Positions 19,533-27,829 are shown, counted from the first letter of the stretch. The stretch is 64,000 nt of DNA from CAVVJA01 sp963779485 (GCA_963779485.1 CAVZYJ010000013.1:558001-622000); one strand, 5' to 3'. Program-made: numbers and translations. The notes: generated from the letters alone by a model not told the origin.

Positions 19533-20042
19533 GTGTTCTGCACTGCTTGTGGCACCGAGAATCCGGCGGGTAGCCGCTACTGTTCGAATTGCGGCACGGA
19601 GCTGGCGGACGGCATGCCGGACACCACGAGGGTTATCGGATCGACTGTCAGTGTGCCCGATGTCGACGGTGAATTCTCGACCGAAGCGCATCAGGGTGCT
19701 ATCGATGCGCTTACTCCCGGATCGGCGCTGCTGGTGGTGAAGCGAGGCCCCAACGCCGGCAGCCGATTCCTTCTCGACCAGGACGCGATAACCGCCGGAC
19801 GGCATCCGGACAGTGACATCTTCCTCGACGACGTAACCGTGTCGCGTCGGCATGCCGAGTTCCGTCGCGAGGGCAGCGGCTATACGGTGCATGATGTCGG
19901 TTCGCTGAACGGCACGTACGTCAATCGCGAACGCATCGATGCGGTTCCGCTGGCGGGAGGGGACGAAGTGCAGATTGGCAAGTTCCGCTTGGTGTATCTA
20001 ACCGCCGCCGTGCGCAGCGGCATTGGGGCCGGTCAGGAATGA
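19533..20042 (+). CDS. garA: FHA-domain regulator GarA/OdhI-like with N-terminal zinc ribbon
   Basis: FHA regulator that, in mycobacteria and corynebacteria, controls 2-oxoglutarate dehydrogenase and glutamate metabolism according to Ser/Thr-kinase phosphorylation. The 169-residue protein begins with a two-CxxC zinc ribbon (Cys 3, 6, 17, 20), then a TT pair at 31-32 in PDTTRVIGST that sits where GarA carries its phosphorylated ETTS motif. The FHA domain follows (residues 75-150: AGRHPDSDIFLDDVTVSRRHAEF, then GSLNGTYVNRERID). GTG start with AGAAGGG 9 nt upstream. The position after gcvH matches Rv1826-Rv1827. Confidence 0.88.
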   Translation: MFCTACGTENPAGSRYCSNCGTELADGMPDTTRVIGSTVSVPDVDGEFSTEAHQGAIDALTPGSALLVVKRGPNAGSRFLLDQDAITAGRHPDSDIFLDDVTVSRRHAEFRREGSGYTVHDVGSLNGTYVNRERIDAVPLAGGDEVQIGKFRLVYLTAAVRSGIGAGQE

Positions 20043-20049
20043 TGACCCC

Positions 20050-20805
20050 GTGAGGCCGTCCGGTGCCGCGGCTTCCACGGCCGGACCTCGGGCGGCGCTG
20101 TCGATCGGCGAGGTGCTCAGCCAGCTTCGCGGCGACTTTCCGGATGTCACGATCAGCAAGATCAGGTTCTTGGAAACCGAAGGGCTGATCCGGCCGGAGC
20201 GCACCCCGTCCGGCTATCGCAAGTTCTCGGCGAACGACGTCGCCCGGCTGCGTTATGTCCTTGGCCAGCAGCGTGATCACTATCTGCCCCTACGAGTGAT
20301 CAAGGATCAGCTGGACGCGATGGACCGCGGTCTGGTGCCCGCCGGGCAGGGTGGCGTGCCGCGCGTGCCGCACCTGGCCATCGCGGACAACGCGCCCACC
20401 GCGGAACACTTCCGTCCGGCGGCGGCAACATTGCGCCTGTCGCGCGAGGAGCTGCTGAACGCAACCGGCCTAACCGGCGAGCAGTTGCGGGAGCTGGAGC
20501 AGTTCGGACTGGTCGCGCCCCGTTCTGGTGGCCTGTACGACGACGACGCTCTTGCCATTGGCCAGGTCGTGGTCGAGATGGCCCGGTACGGGCTCGAGGG
20601 CCGTCACCTGCGGGCCTTTCGGACAACGGCGGAACGCGAGGTCGGCCTCTTCTCCCAGGTCGTCGGGCCGATGGCTCGGCAGCGGGGATCGGAGGCGCGG
20701 GCCCGCGCCGAGGAGACGGTTCGCGAGCTTGCATCGCTGTCCGTCCGACTGCATGCCGCGCTCGTCCAGATCGGCTTGCGCGACGTCATGGCCGGGGGCG
20801 GCTAG
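20050..20805 (+). CDS. MerR-family regulator FtsR-like (Rv1828 family)
   Basis: A 251-residue DNA-binding protein with a MerR-type winged helix: DVTISKIRFLETEGLIRPERTPSGYRKFSANDVARLRYVL. A second helical domain follows, with LSREELLNATGL and HLRAFRTTAEREV. The corynebacterial homologue FtsR activates ftsZ; that role here is inferred from similarity and position. The GTG at 20050 was chosen; a TTG at 20023 is less likely because it lies within the end of garA. Confidence 0.85.
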   Translation: MRPSGAAASTAGPRAALSIGEVLSQLRGDFPDVTISKIRFLETEGLIRPERTPSGYRKFSANDVARLRYVLGQQRDHYLPLRVIKDQLDAMDRGLVPAGQGGVPRVPHLAIADNAPTAEHFRPAAATLRLSREELLNATGLTGEQLRELEQFGLVAPRSGGLYDDDALAIGQVVVEMARYGLEGRHLRAFRTTAEREVGLFSQVVGPMARQRGSEARARAEETVRELASLSVRLHAALVQIGLRDVMAGGG

Positions 20806-20865
20806 TAAGAGCCTGCGCCAACCGGAACGCCGGTTCTAAGCCTCCGCGCACCCAGCCCGAGCGTG

Positions 20866-20871
20866 TAGCGT
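20866..20871 (+). promoter_or_regulatory. -10 element for a probable leaderless BFN message
   Basis: TAGCGT ends 7 nt before the GTG at 20879, which places the transcript start on or next to the start codon. There is no Shine-Dalgarno sequence, so a leaderless mRNA is likely. No clear -35 is seen. Confidence 0.45.
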
Positions 20872-20878
20872 CGTGACC

Positions 20879-21349
20879 GTGCATCCGTTGCGCGTCGTCG
20901 GAGTGCGGGTGGAGTTGCCGGCCAATCAGCCGGTGGTTCTACTGCGGGAGGAAGACGGGGTTCGCTACCTGCCGATCTGGATCGGCGCCGTCGAGGCCTC
21001 GGCCATCGCATTCCACCAGCAGGGTGTGCAGACGCCCCGGCCGCTGACGCACGATCTCGTTCGGGACATGATCAAGGCGCTGGGCGTACGGCTCGAAGCC
21101 GTGCATATCACCGAGCTTCGAGACGACGTCTTCTACGCGGAGCTGCGGTTTGCCGGCGGAATCTCGGTGAGCGCGCGACCGTCGGATGCCATTGCCGTCG
21201 CGCTACGCTGCGACGTCGCGATCCTCGGCAGCGACCGCGTGCTCGATGCCGCGGGGATCGAGATCCCCGACGAGCAGGAGGACGAGGTGGAGAAGTTTCG
21301 GGAGTTTCTCGACAACGTCTCGCCGGAGGACTTCGCCTCGGGAAGCTGA
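20879..21349 (+). CDS. Bifunctional nuclease (BFN / DUF151) family protein
   Basis: A 156-residue protein similar to Rv1829. It has the DUF151 core RVVGVRVELPANQPVVLLRE, YLPIWIGAVEASAIAFHQQG, RPLTHDLVRDMI and VSARPSDAIAVALR. Plant BFN members show DNase and RNase activity; bacterial function is mostly untested. The acidic tail (DEQEDEVEKFREFLDNVSPEDF) is typical of actinobacterial copies. I prefer the GTG at 20879 (starts HPLRVVG) over the GTG two codons upstream at 20873, because a -10 hexamer lies at the right distance. Confidence 0.88.
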   Translation: MHPLRVVGVRVELPANQPVVLLREEDGVRYLPIWIGAVEASAIAFHQQGVQTPRPLTHDLVRDMIKALGVRLEAVHITELRDDVFYAELRFAGGISVSARPSDAIAVALRCDVAILGSDRVLDAAGIEIPDEQEDEVEKFREFLDNVSPEDFASGS

Positions 21350-21523
21350 CCCGACAAATGGCAAACCTTCGATCTCAAGCTGAGAGTTACGGATTGATGT
21401 CGGCGCCCGCGCGTCGCGTTGACCGCCACGCCGTCCCGGACATACCGTCATCGGACGGTGCCCGGTCGCTGGCGTAACCACGCCGCATCGATCGGAAGGG
21501 CAGGGCGGATCTGGAGGTGCGGC

Positions 21524-22114
21524 ATGGGGGAGCACGGCGAACCCGGGCAGCACCCGGAACAGGGCACATTGTTCGCGGACCCGGCGCTGGATGACACGCC
21601 CAGCGATCAGGTCGGCTACCGCGGGCCGACTGCCTGTGCGGCCGCCGGCATCACCTACCGGCAGCTCGACTACTGGGCCCGCACCGACCTGGTCGTGCCG
21701 TCCGTCCGCTCGGCCACCGGCTCCGGCAGCCAGCGGCTGTACTCGTTCAAAGACATCCTGGTGCTGAAGGTCGTCAAGCGGCTGCTGGACACCGGAGTCT
21801 CGTTGCAGAACATCCGCAGCGCCGTCGACCACCTGCGATCCCACGGCGTGGAAGACCTGGCCCGCATTACCTTGCTCTCCGACGGCACGACGGTCTACGA
21901 GTGCACCTCCTCGGAAGAGGTGGTCGATCTGCTGCGCGGCGGGCAGGGCGTCTTCGGAATCGCGGTGAGCGGCGCACTGCGGGAGCTCATCGGCTCCCTG
22001 GCCCAGCTGCCCAGCGAGCGCGCGGACGGCGCCGACCCGACCCCGGTTGGGTCTTCGTCCGATAGCCAGGATGAGCTGGCCCGGCGACGGCAACGCCGCA
22101 TCGCGGCGAGCTGA
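21524..22114 (+). CDS. MerR-family transcriptional regulator (Rv1830 family)
   Basis: A 196-residue regulator. The winged helix reads CAAAGITYRQLDYWARTDLVVPSVRSATGSGSQRLYSFKDILVLKVVKRLLDTG, with the wing in the Ser/Gly turn. ATG 21524 is preceded by GGAGG at 7 nt. Paired MerR genes around BFN are conserved in this block. The genes controlled are unknown; gcvP lies next on the same strand but has its own riboswitch leader. Confidence 0.87.
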   Translation: MGEHGEPGQHPEQGTLFADPALDDTPSDQVGYRGPTACAAAGITYRQLDYWARTDLVVPSVRSATGSGSQRLYSFKDILVLKVVKRLLDTGVSLQNIRSAVDHLRSHGVEDLARITLLSDGTTVYECTSSEEVVDLLRGGQGVFGIAVSGALRELIGSLAQLPSERADGADPTPVGSSSDSQDELARRRQRRIAAS

Positions 22115-22159
22115 CCGCCGGCTCTCGACGACACGCTGCGAAGATCGTCACCTCGGCCA

Positions 22160-22186
22160 TTGCGCCGGGCTGTCGGCTGGTACCGT
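22160..22186 (+). promoter_or_regulatory. Candidate promoter for the gcvP leader
   Basis: TTGCGC (22160-22165) and TACCGT (22181-22186) are 15 bp apart, which is short. The predicted start near 22192 would place the riboswitch at the 5' end of the transcript. Confidence 0.35.
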
Positions 22187-22203
22187 CGAAACTGACCTTC
22201 CCC

Positions 22204-22319
22204 GCGCGGGAGAGTTCGTTCGGCCACCGCCGGGCGGCGCCGAAGGGGCAACCTCCCCGGAACCTCTCAGGCACCAGAACTGTGCGGGCGGCAACGTCGC
22301 CTAGGTCGCTCTGAAGGGC
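22204..22319 (+). promoter_or_regulatory. Glycine riboswitch (gcvT-type aptamer)
   Basis: The leader of gcvP shows the conserved glycine-aptamer blocks in order: GCGGGAGAG at 22206-22214, GCCGAAGGGGCAA at 22239-22251, CCTCTCAGGCACCAGAAC near 22263-22280, and CTCTGAAGG near 22310-22318. The variable P3 arm lies between. Only one complete aptamer is evident; the tail could be a degenerate second unit. A long GC-rich hairpin follows and probably forms the expression platform. In actinobacteria such switches usually turn gcv genes on when glycine is high. Confidence 0.88.
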
Positions 22320-22324
22320 TCACC

Positions 22325-22372
22325 GACAGACGGGGACGCTGCGCCGGCCGGCGTGGCCGTTCCGTCTCTGTC
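22325..22372 (+). promoter_or_regulatory. Hairpin between the riboswitch and gcvP (expression platform)
   Basis: GACAGACGGGGACG...GCGCCGG pairs imperfectly with CCGGCGTGGCCGTTCCGTCTCTGTC. The stem ends just before the GGGAG that serves gcvP and has no U tract. It looks more like a ribosome-access switch than a classical terminator (inference). Confidence 0.5.
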
Positions 22373-22390
22373 CAGGGAGTGAGCCGCCCC

Positions 22391-25255
22391 ATGAGCCTGT
22401 TCGACCTCGAACACGACGCGGCATTCGCCAGCCGGCATATCGGCGTGGTGGATCCCGCAGCCGTCCAGCGGATGCTCGACACGATCGGCTACCGCACGCT
22501 CGCGGACCTGCTCGACGCGGCCGTGCCGGAGAGCATCCGTGACCATCATCCCCTCGGGCTCCCCCCGGCCACCTCCGAAGCCGAGGTGGCCGGCGAGCTG
22601 CGCGAGCTCGCCGGCCGCAACCGGGTGCTGGCCTCGATGATCGGGCTCGGTTACTACGGCACCATCACCCCGGCCGTCATCCGGCGCAACGTGCTGGAGA
22701 GCCCGGCCTGGTACACCGCCTACACGCCGTACCAGCCGGAGATCAGCCAGGGGCGGCTGGAGGCGCTGCTCAACTTCCAGACGGTGATCGAGGACCTCAC
22801 GGCGTTGCCGGTGGCGAATGCCTCGCTGCTGGATGAAGCCACCGCGGCAGCCGAGGCCATGGCGCTTATGCATCGTGCGGCTCGGCACGGTGACACGCTC
22901 CTCGTGGACGCGGACGTACTACCGCAGACACTCGACGTCGTACACACCCGGGCGCGCCCGGTCGGCTTGCGGGTGGTCACCCATGATCTCGACGAGCCGC
23001 TGCCCGATGGCGACATCTTCGGCGTGCTCGTGCAGTACCCCGGAGCATCTGGTCGGGTACGGGACCTGGCGCCGATCGTCAGCGCCGCCCACGAGCGCGG
23101 GGCGCTGGTCACGGTCGCGGCCGACCTGCTGGGTCTCGCCCTGCTGGTTCCACCGGGCGAGGTCGATGCAGACATCGCCGTGGGCAGCTCGCAACGGTTC
23201 GGGGTGCCGTTGGGCTTCGGTGGCCCCCATGCCGGCTTCATGGCGATCCGGAGCGGCCTCGAGCGCCAGCTACCGGGCCGGCTGGTCGGGGTCTCCGTTG
23301 ACGCCGATGGTGCGCCGGCCTACCGGCTGGCCTGGCAGACGCGCGAGCAGCACATTCGCCGGGAGCGCGCAACAAGCAATATCTGTACCGCCCAGGTCCT
23401 GCTCGCGGTGATCGCTGGCATGTATGCCGTCTACCACGGCCCGGAGGGCATTCGCCGGATCGCGCAGCGGGCGCACCGCATGGCCTCGATCCTGGCGGCG
23501 GGCCTTCGGGAGAACGGTATCGAGGTCTCGAGCGAGCCGTTCTTCGACACCCTCACCGTCCGGGTCCCGGGAGCCGCGTCCGATGTGGTCGCGGCCGCGC
23601 TGGTCGAGGGCATCAATCTGCGGCTGGTCGACGGGGACACCGTCGGCATCGCCTGCGACGAGACAACCCATCGCAATCATCTCGTCGCTGTCTGGCGCGC
23701 GTTCGGCCTGGTCATCGGCTATCACGACATCGATCGCCTCGACGAGGGGACCCCCGACGCGCTGCCGGCCGTCCGCCGTACCAGTCCGTACCTGACTCAC
23801 CCGGTGTTCGCCGCCCACCGTTCCGAAACCGAAATGCTCCGCTATCTGCGTCGCCTGGCCGACAAGGATTACGCGCTGGATCGTGGCATGATCCCGCTCG
23901 GCTCGTGCACGATGAAGCTCAACGCCACGACCGAACTCGAGCCGATCACCCTGCCGGGCTTCGCCGACCTCCACCCGTTCGCGCCGGACGGGCAGTACGC
24001 CGGCTACCGGCACATCATCGACGACCTGGAGCGGTGGCTCGCGGAGATCACCGGGTACGACGCCGTGTCGCTGCAGCCGAACGCCGGATCCCAGGGCGAA
24101 TTCGCCGGCTTGCTCGCCATCCGTGGCTATCACCGTGCGCGAGGCGAGGAAGATCGCGACGTCTGCCTCATTCCCGCCAGCGCGCACGGCACGAACGCGG
24201 CGAGCGCCGTCATGGCCGGCATGCGCGTCGTCGTCGTCAAGACTGCCGGCGAGGCGGGGGAGATCGACTTCGACGATCTGCGAGCCAAGATCGCCATGCA
24301 CGCGAACTCGCTGGCCGCGGTGATGGTGACCTACCCATCGACGCACGGCGTGTTCGAAGAGCACATCCGGGAGGTGTGCGCGCTCGTCCACGATGCTGGT
24401 GGGCAAGTCTACGTAGACGGGGCGAACCTCAACGCGATGGTTGGACTGGCTCGCCCCGGCCGGTTCGGCGCCGACGTCTCACACCTGAATCTGCACAAGA
24501 CCTTCTGCATCCCGCATGGGGGCGGCGGCCCGGGAGTCGGCCCGATCGGAGTGCGCGCGCACCTCGCGCCGCACCTGCCCAACCACCCGTTGCGTCCGGA
24601 AGCCGGTCCCGCCTCGGGAGCTGGAGCCATCGCGGCCGCGCCCTGGGGATCAGCGTCGATCCTGCCGATCACTTGGGCCTACCTGCGGCTGATGGGACCG
24701 GCCGGGCTGACCCAAGCCACCGGCGTCGCGATCCTGTCCGCCAACTATCTGGCCAAGCAGCTGGCCCCCCACTACCCGGTGCTCTACACCGGAGCTGATG
24801 GCCTGGTGGCCCACGAGTGCATCCTCGACCTGAGGCAGATCACCCGGGAGACGGGCGTCACCGTCGAGGACGTGGCCAAGCGACTCATCGACTACGGCTT
24901 CCACGCGCCGACCATGTCGTTCCCGGTCGCGGGCACGTTGATGGTCGAGCCGACCGAGTCCGAGAGCCTCGCGGAGCTGGACCGGTTCGTCGCCGCGATG
25001 GTGGCGATCAAGGCGGAGATCGCCAAGGTGGCCTCCGGCGAGTGGCCCCGGGAGGACAATCCGCTGGTCAACGCCCCGCACACCGCCTGGTGCCTCACCG
25101 AAAAGTGGGCTCACCCGTACACGCTGGCCGACGCTGCCTACCCCGACGGGGTGGATCCCGCGGCGAAGTACTGGCCACCGGTCCGGCGCATCGACGGCGC
25201 GTACGGCGACCGCAACCTCGTGTGCGCTTGCCCCCCGGTCGCCGACTACAGCTGA
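22391..25255 (+). CDS. gcvP: Glycine dehydrogenase (aminomethyl-transferring), P protein
   Basis: PLP enzyme that decarboxylates glycine and passes the aminomethyl group to GcvH. The 954-residue length is that of the single-chain form. ASRHIGVVDPAAVQRML opens the protein; YYGTITPAVIRRNVLE and YTPYQPEISQGRLE are in the N-terminal half; LNLHKTFCIPHGGGGPG carries the PLP lysine at residue 703. I chose the ATG at 22391 over the GTG at 22379 because the GGGAG at 22374-22378 would touch the GTG. The upstream riboswitch ties its expression to glycine. Confidence 0.96.
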   Translation: MSLFDLEHDAAFASRHIGVVDPAAVQRMLDTIGYRTLADLLDAAVPESIRDHHPLGLPPATSEAEVAGELRELAGRNRVLASMIGLGYYGTITPAVIRRNVLESPAWYTAYTPYQPEISQGRLEALLNFQTVIEDLTALPVANASLLDEATAAAEAMALMHRAARHGDTLLVDADVLPQTLDVVHTRARPVGLRVVTHDLDEPLPDGDIFGVLVQYPGASGRVRDLAPIVSAAHERGALVTVAADLLGLALLVPPGEVDADIAVGSSQRFGVPLGFGGPHAGFMAIRSGLERQLPGRLVGVSVDADGAPAYRLAWQTREQHIRRERATSNICTAQVLLAVIAGMYAVYHGPEGIRRIAQRAHRMASILAAGLRENGIEVSSEPFFDTLTVRVPGAASDVVAAALVEGINLRLVDGDTVGIACDETTHRNHLVAVWRAFGLVIGYHDIDRLDEGTPDALPAVRRTSPYLTHPVFAAHRSETEMLRYLRRLADKDYALDRGMIPLGSCTMKLNATTELEPITLPGFADLHPFAPDGQYAGYRHIIDDLERWLAEITGYDAVSLQPNAGSQGEFAGLLAIRGYHRARGEEDRDVCLIPASAHGTNAASAVMAGMRVVVVKTAGEAGEIDFDDLRAKIAMHANSLAAVMVTYPSTHGVFEEHIREVCALVHDAGGQVYVDGANLNAMVGLARPGRFGADVSHLNLHKTFCIPHGGGGPGVGPIGVRAHLAPHLPNHPLRPEAGPASGAGAIAAAPWGSASILPITWAYLRLMGPAGLTQATGVAILSANYLAKQLAPHYPVLYTGADGLVAHECILDLRQITRETGVTVEDVAKRLIDYGFHAPTMSFPVAGTLMVEPTESESLAELDRFVAAMVAIKAEIAKVASGEWPREDNPLVNAPHTAWCLTEKWAHPYTLADAAYPDGVDPAAKYWPPVRRIDGAYGDRNLVCACPPVADYS

Positions 25256-25334
25256 GCGAGCGGGTCGAGGTGCTGCGTCCCCAACGGTCGCCGGTCTGTC
25301 GGGTGCCTCCGGCGCTTGGCGCACCGGCCAGACG

Positions 25335-25381
25335 ATGATCTTGTCCTTATCGACCTTATAGAGCGATAAGTCCAAGATCAC
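25335..25381. repeat. 47-bp intergenic inverted repeat, copy B
   Basis: Left arm ATGATCTTGTCCTTA, 17-bp centre, right arm TAAGTCCAAGATCAC. The palindrome extends further into the centre here (TCG...CGA). It lies between the ends of convergent gcvP and the DUF5999 gene. Confidence 0.85.
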
Positions 25382-25399
25382 GCGGAAATGTGTGGTGGA

Positions 25400-25642
25400 T
25401 CAGGACTTGCGGTGCGAGGCCGCGGCCAGCAGCTCCCGCCGGCGCGCCGCAATGCTCCGACCGTCGGGCAGTAGCTCGCCGGTGTCCTCGAACAGTACGA
25501 CGCCGTTGCACAGGAGGCTCCACCCTTGCTCCGGGTGCGCGACGAGCACGTGCGCGGCGTCCCGGTCGAACTCTGCAGCGGACGGGCACGGCGGGGTGTG
25601 CGTGCACAGGTGCGGCGCTGGAGCGGGTGGTGCGGTCATCAT
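25400..25642 (-). CDS. DUF5999 family small protein
   Basis: An 80-residue product with CTHTPPCPSA near the N-terminus and HPEQGWSLLCNGVVLFEDTGELLPDGR, which resembles the actinobacterial DUF5999 family. The three cysteines and two nearby histidines could bind a metal, but no function is known. I chose the ATG at 25642, behind GGGGAA at about 9 nt; the adjacent ATG at 25639 is possible, and longer N-terminal readings lack similarity. A 14-bp perfect palindrome lies about 86 bp upstream. Confidence 0.68.
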   Translation of the reverse strand: MMTAPPAPAPHLCTHTPPCPSAAEFDRDAAHVLVAHPEQGWSLLCNGVVLFEDTGELLPDGRSIAARRRELLAAASHRKS

Positions 25643-26015
25643 CTCGGTGGTTCCCCGTAATCGCTTGCAGGTTATTCTTGCATCGTCAAGTGTGCTCCGT
25701 GTTGCGCAGATGTCCAGCACATCAAACACCTAAATTTAGGTATGTAATCTACAAATCGGGCAGCGGTGTCATCAAATTGTTGTCGACCACCACATACCTG
25801 TGGGGGAGGTGGGCGTCAGGCCGCTTCCGAGGACGCTCGTCTATCGCTGCTTCCGCCCTGATTTTGTGCCGGTCACCCGGTGATCGAGTAGCCGGCCGTC
25901 CCCTTTCTGGTGATCTTGGAGATATCGTCACTTCGCACGCATTATGATCAGGATCACAATTGCCCAGCGACCACCAAGCTGGTGATGATGTTGAACCCAG
26001 GCGTCCCCGGCATTA
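25643..26015. other. Gene-free, more AT-rich strip between DUF5999 and the IS element
   Basis: No supportable gene is seen on either strand. The strip contains the palindrome at 25728-25741, several AT-rich runs uncommon in this window, and a 12-bp inverted repeat (GTTGAACCCAGG at 25990-26001 with CCTGGGTTCAAC at 26022-26033) spanning the left IS boundary. Confidence 0.6.
25728..25741. promoter_or_regulatory. Perfect 14-bp palindrome ACCTAAATTTAGGT
   Basis: A perfect palindrome in an AT-rich patch, on the promoter side of the minus-strand DUF5999 gene. It has the look of an operator for a dimeric regulator; the AGGT/ACCT half-sites recall DtxR/IdeR-type boxes but do not match the 19-bp consensus. 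Confidence 0.5.
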
Positions 26016-27274
26016 GAGCCTCCTGGGTTCAACTGATGGTTGCAACGCTTCGGTTGATGTCTTCGGTGATGAGGCTAGTCATGACTTCGTTTGGGGTGAG
26101 GAATCCGAGGCGTTTGCGGGGGCGGTCGTTGAGGATGTCGGCGACCGTTTTGAGGTCTTCGGCGGTGTGCACGGATAGGTCGCTGCCTTTGGGGAAGTAT
26201 TGGCGCAGCAGCCCGTTGGTGTTTTCGTTGGTGCCGCGCTGGTAGGGCGCGTAGGGGTCGGCGAAGTAGATCTTCATGCCGGTGGCGGTGGCCAGTTGCT
26301 TGTGGGCGGCCATCTCGCTGCCGCGGTCCCAGGTCAGGGTTTTGCGCATGCCTTCGGGTAGCTGGGTGACCTGGGCGGCGACCGCGGCGGCCACCTCGGC
26401 GGCGTGGTGCCCGTCGGGCAGATGCACCAAGCTCACAAACCCGGTGGTGCGTTCCACGATCGTGCCGATCGCCGAGTTCGACGTGACGCTGCCCATGATC
26501 AGGTCACCTTCGTGATGGCCGGGTACCAGCCGACCTTCGACCTCCTCCGGACGGTCGTGGATGCTGACCGCGTCGACGATCCGGCCCGGCCCAGCCCCCC
26601 GCGCAGTGCGGGTCGCCCGCGGCCGGCGGGCCGTGCGACCGGTGCGCAGATGGCTGCGCATCTGCCGGCGTAACTGCCCGACCGGGCGCACATAGATCGC
26701 CTGATAGATCGCCTCGTGGCTGATCCGCATCCCCAAATCGTGCGGGAACACCACCGGCAGCCGCCCGGCGATCTGCTCCGGGGAATCCTGCACGTCTAAC
26801 CGCCCCTGCACCCACTCCCGTAACCGGGCATTACCCGCCAGCTTCCGCGGCCTGGGCCGCCGCCGCCGCGCATACGCCAGCGTATGCGCCCGCTCCGGCT
26901 CATACCGGCCGGTACGCGCAGCGCCGTTACGGGCCAACTCCCGGCTGATCGTGCCCGGATCCCGCCCCACCGCCCGGGCGATCTCCCGCACCCCCACCCG
27001 CGCATCCCGTAACCGGGCGATCTCATACCGCTCCTCCCGGCTTAAAAACCGACCGTGATCCACCGCAGCCCTCGGCAACACCCCACCAACCTGCGCGCAC
27101 CACAACCACGCCGCCGAACACGACACGCCCGCCACCGCCGCCGCAACCCGAACCGGATACCCCGCACCCACCAGCTCGAACACCCGACCCCGACCCACCA
27201 CATCACGCGGATACGGCACAACAACCCCCAAGATCAGGAAGTGTTGCAACCACCGCATGAATCTAGGCCTGCTC
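26016..27274 (-). mobile_element. IS30-family insertion sequence
   Basis: One transposase gene is flanked by imperfect inverted ends. The left end reads TTAGAGC...GGTTGCAACGCTTC and the right end, on the other strand, TTAGAGC...GGTTGCAACACTTC, with partial matches between. If the ends are taken as GAGC...GCTC, a 2-bp TA duplication flanks the element (26014-26015 and 27275-27276), which fits the family. Because TA is also part of the symmetric TTAGAGC, the exact boundary is uncertain by a few bases. Confidence 0.78.
26029..27258 (-). CDS. IS30-family transposase
   Basis: A 409-residue transposase. It has N-terminal helix-turn-helix regions (SREERYEIARLRDARVGVREIARAVGRDPGTISRELARNG) and a DDE catalytic core: Asp in GHHEGDLIMG, Asp in LTWDRGSEMA, Glu in GTNENTNGLLRQYFPKGSDL, which is the IS30 signature. 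The frame is intact, so the element may be active. The start codon used here lies within the right terminal repeat; a later start is possible. The stop is within the left end, beside a 12-bp inverted repeat. Confidence 0.94.
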   Translation of the reverse strand: MRWLQHFLILGVVVPYPRDVVGRGRVFELVGAGYPVRVAAAVAGVSCSAAWLWCAQVGGVLPRAAVDHGRFLSREERYEIARLRDARVGVREIARAVGRDPGTISRELARNGAARTGRYEPERAHTLAYARRRRPRPRKLAGNARLREWVQGRLDVQDSPEQIAGRLPVVFPHDLGMRISHEAIYQAIYVRPVGQLRRQMRSHLRTGRTARRPRATRTARGAGPGRIVDAVSIHDRPEEVEGRLVPGHHEGDLIMGSVTSNSAIGTIVERTTGFVSLVHLPDGHHAAEVAAAVAAQVTQLPEGMRKTLTWDRGSEMAAHKQLATATGMKIYFADPYAPYQRGTNENTNGLLRQYFPKGSDLSVHTAEDLKTVADILNDRPRKRLGFLTPNEVMTSLITEDINRSVATIS

Positions 27275-27358
27275 TAACTCCAAGATCATGATTGGACGGG
27301 CTGGCGCGTCACGAATGGGACAGGGTGCCGCCCGGGTGAGGAGCCGTGGGCGCGCGGG

Positions 27359-27829
27359 TCAGGCGCGTCCCAGCCAGTCTTGTGCCTCCCGCAGGCTCGA
27401 GGCCCGGGGCACCCAGTCGGCCAGCAGGGCCGGGTAGCCGGCGGCGATCGCGGCCTGCACGACCTCGGCGTCGTCGTCGATGAAAGCGGCGATCGAGCGA
27501 GCGCTGAGCCGGCGCAGGACGCTGAGCTTGAACAGGCGCGCGGGCCGGCGGTCGCCGTTGGCCCGCAGATGAATCTCGCCGTGCGGCAGGCCGTGCTTCG
27601 CGAGCCAGTCGTCGGTCACCGACCGGAGCCACTCCGGTCGACCGGAAAGCCACGCAACTTCGTGCTTGGCGCCGAGATCCGTGACCAGCGCGATGCCCTC
27701 GACGAGGGCCGGATCGTCGACCGCCGACTCGTGAAATTGCACCCAGTCCTTGTGGCGGCCCTCGATGTGGTGCAGCCGGTGCCGGACATCGGCGATGACG
27801 CCGTCGATGTCGAAGACGGCCACCGTCAC
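27359..27829 (-). CDS. HAD-superfamily phosphatase-like protein
   Basis: A 156-residue product with the HAD motif I at its start, VAVFDIDGVIADVRHRLHHIEG (nucleophile Asp and the +2 Asp), motif II in AWLSGRPEW, and motif III/IV in AAFIDDDAEVVQAA. Proteins of this size resemble polynucleotide-kinase 3'-phosphatase-like HAD domains, but the substrate is unknown. The GTG at 27829 gives TVAVFDIDG directly. It is divergent from guaB1 across 39 bp, so promoters overlap. Confidence 0.78.
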   Translation of the reverse strand: MTVAVFDIDGVIADVRHRLHHIEGRHKDWVQFHESAVDDPALVEGIALVTDLGAKHEVAWLSGRPEWLRSVTDDWLAKHGLPHGEIHLRANGDRRPARLFKLSVLRRLSARSIAAFIDDDAEVVQAAIAAGYPALLADWVPRASSLREAQDWLGRA

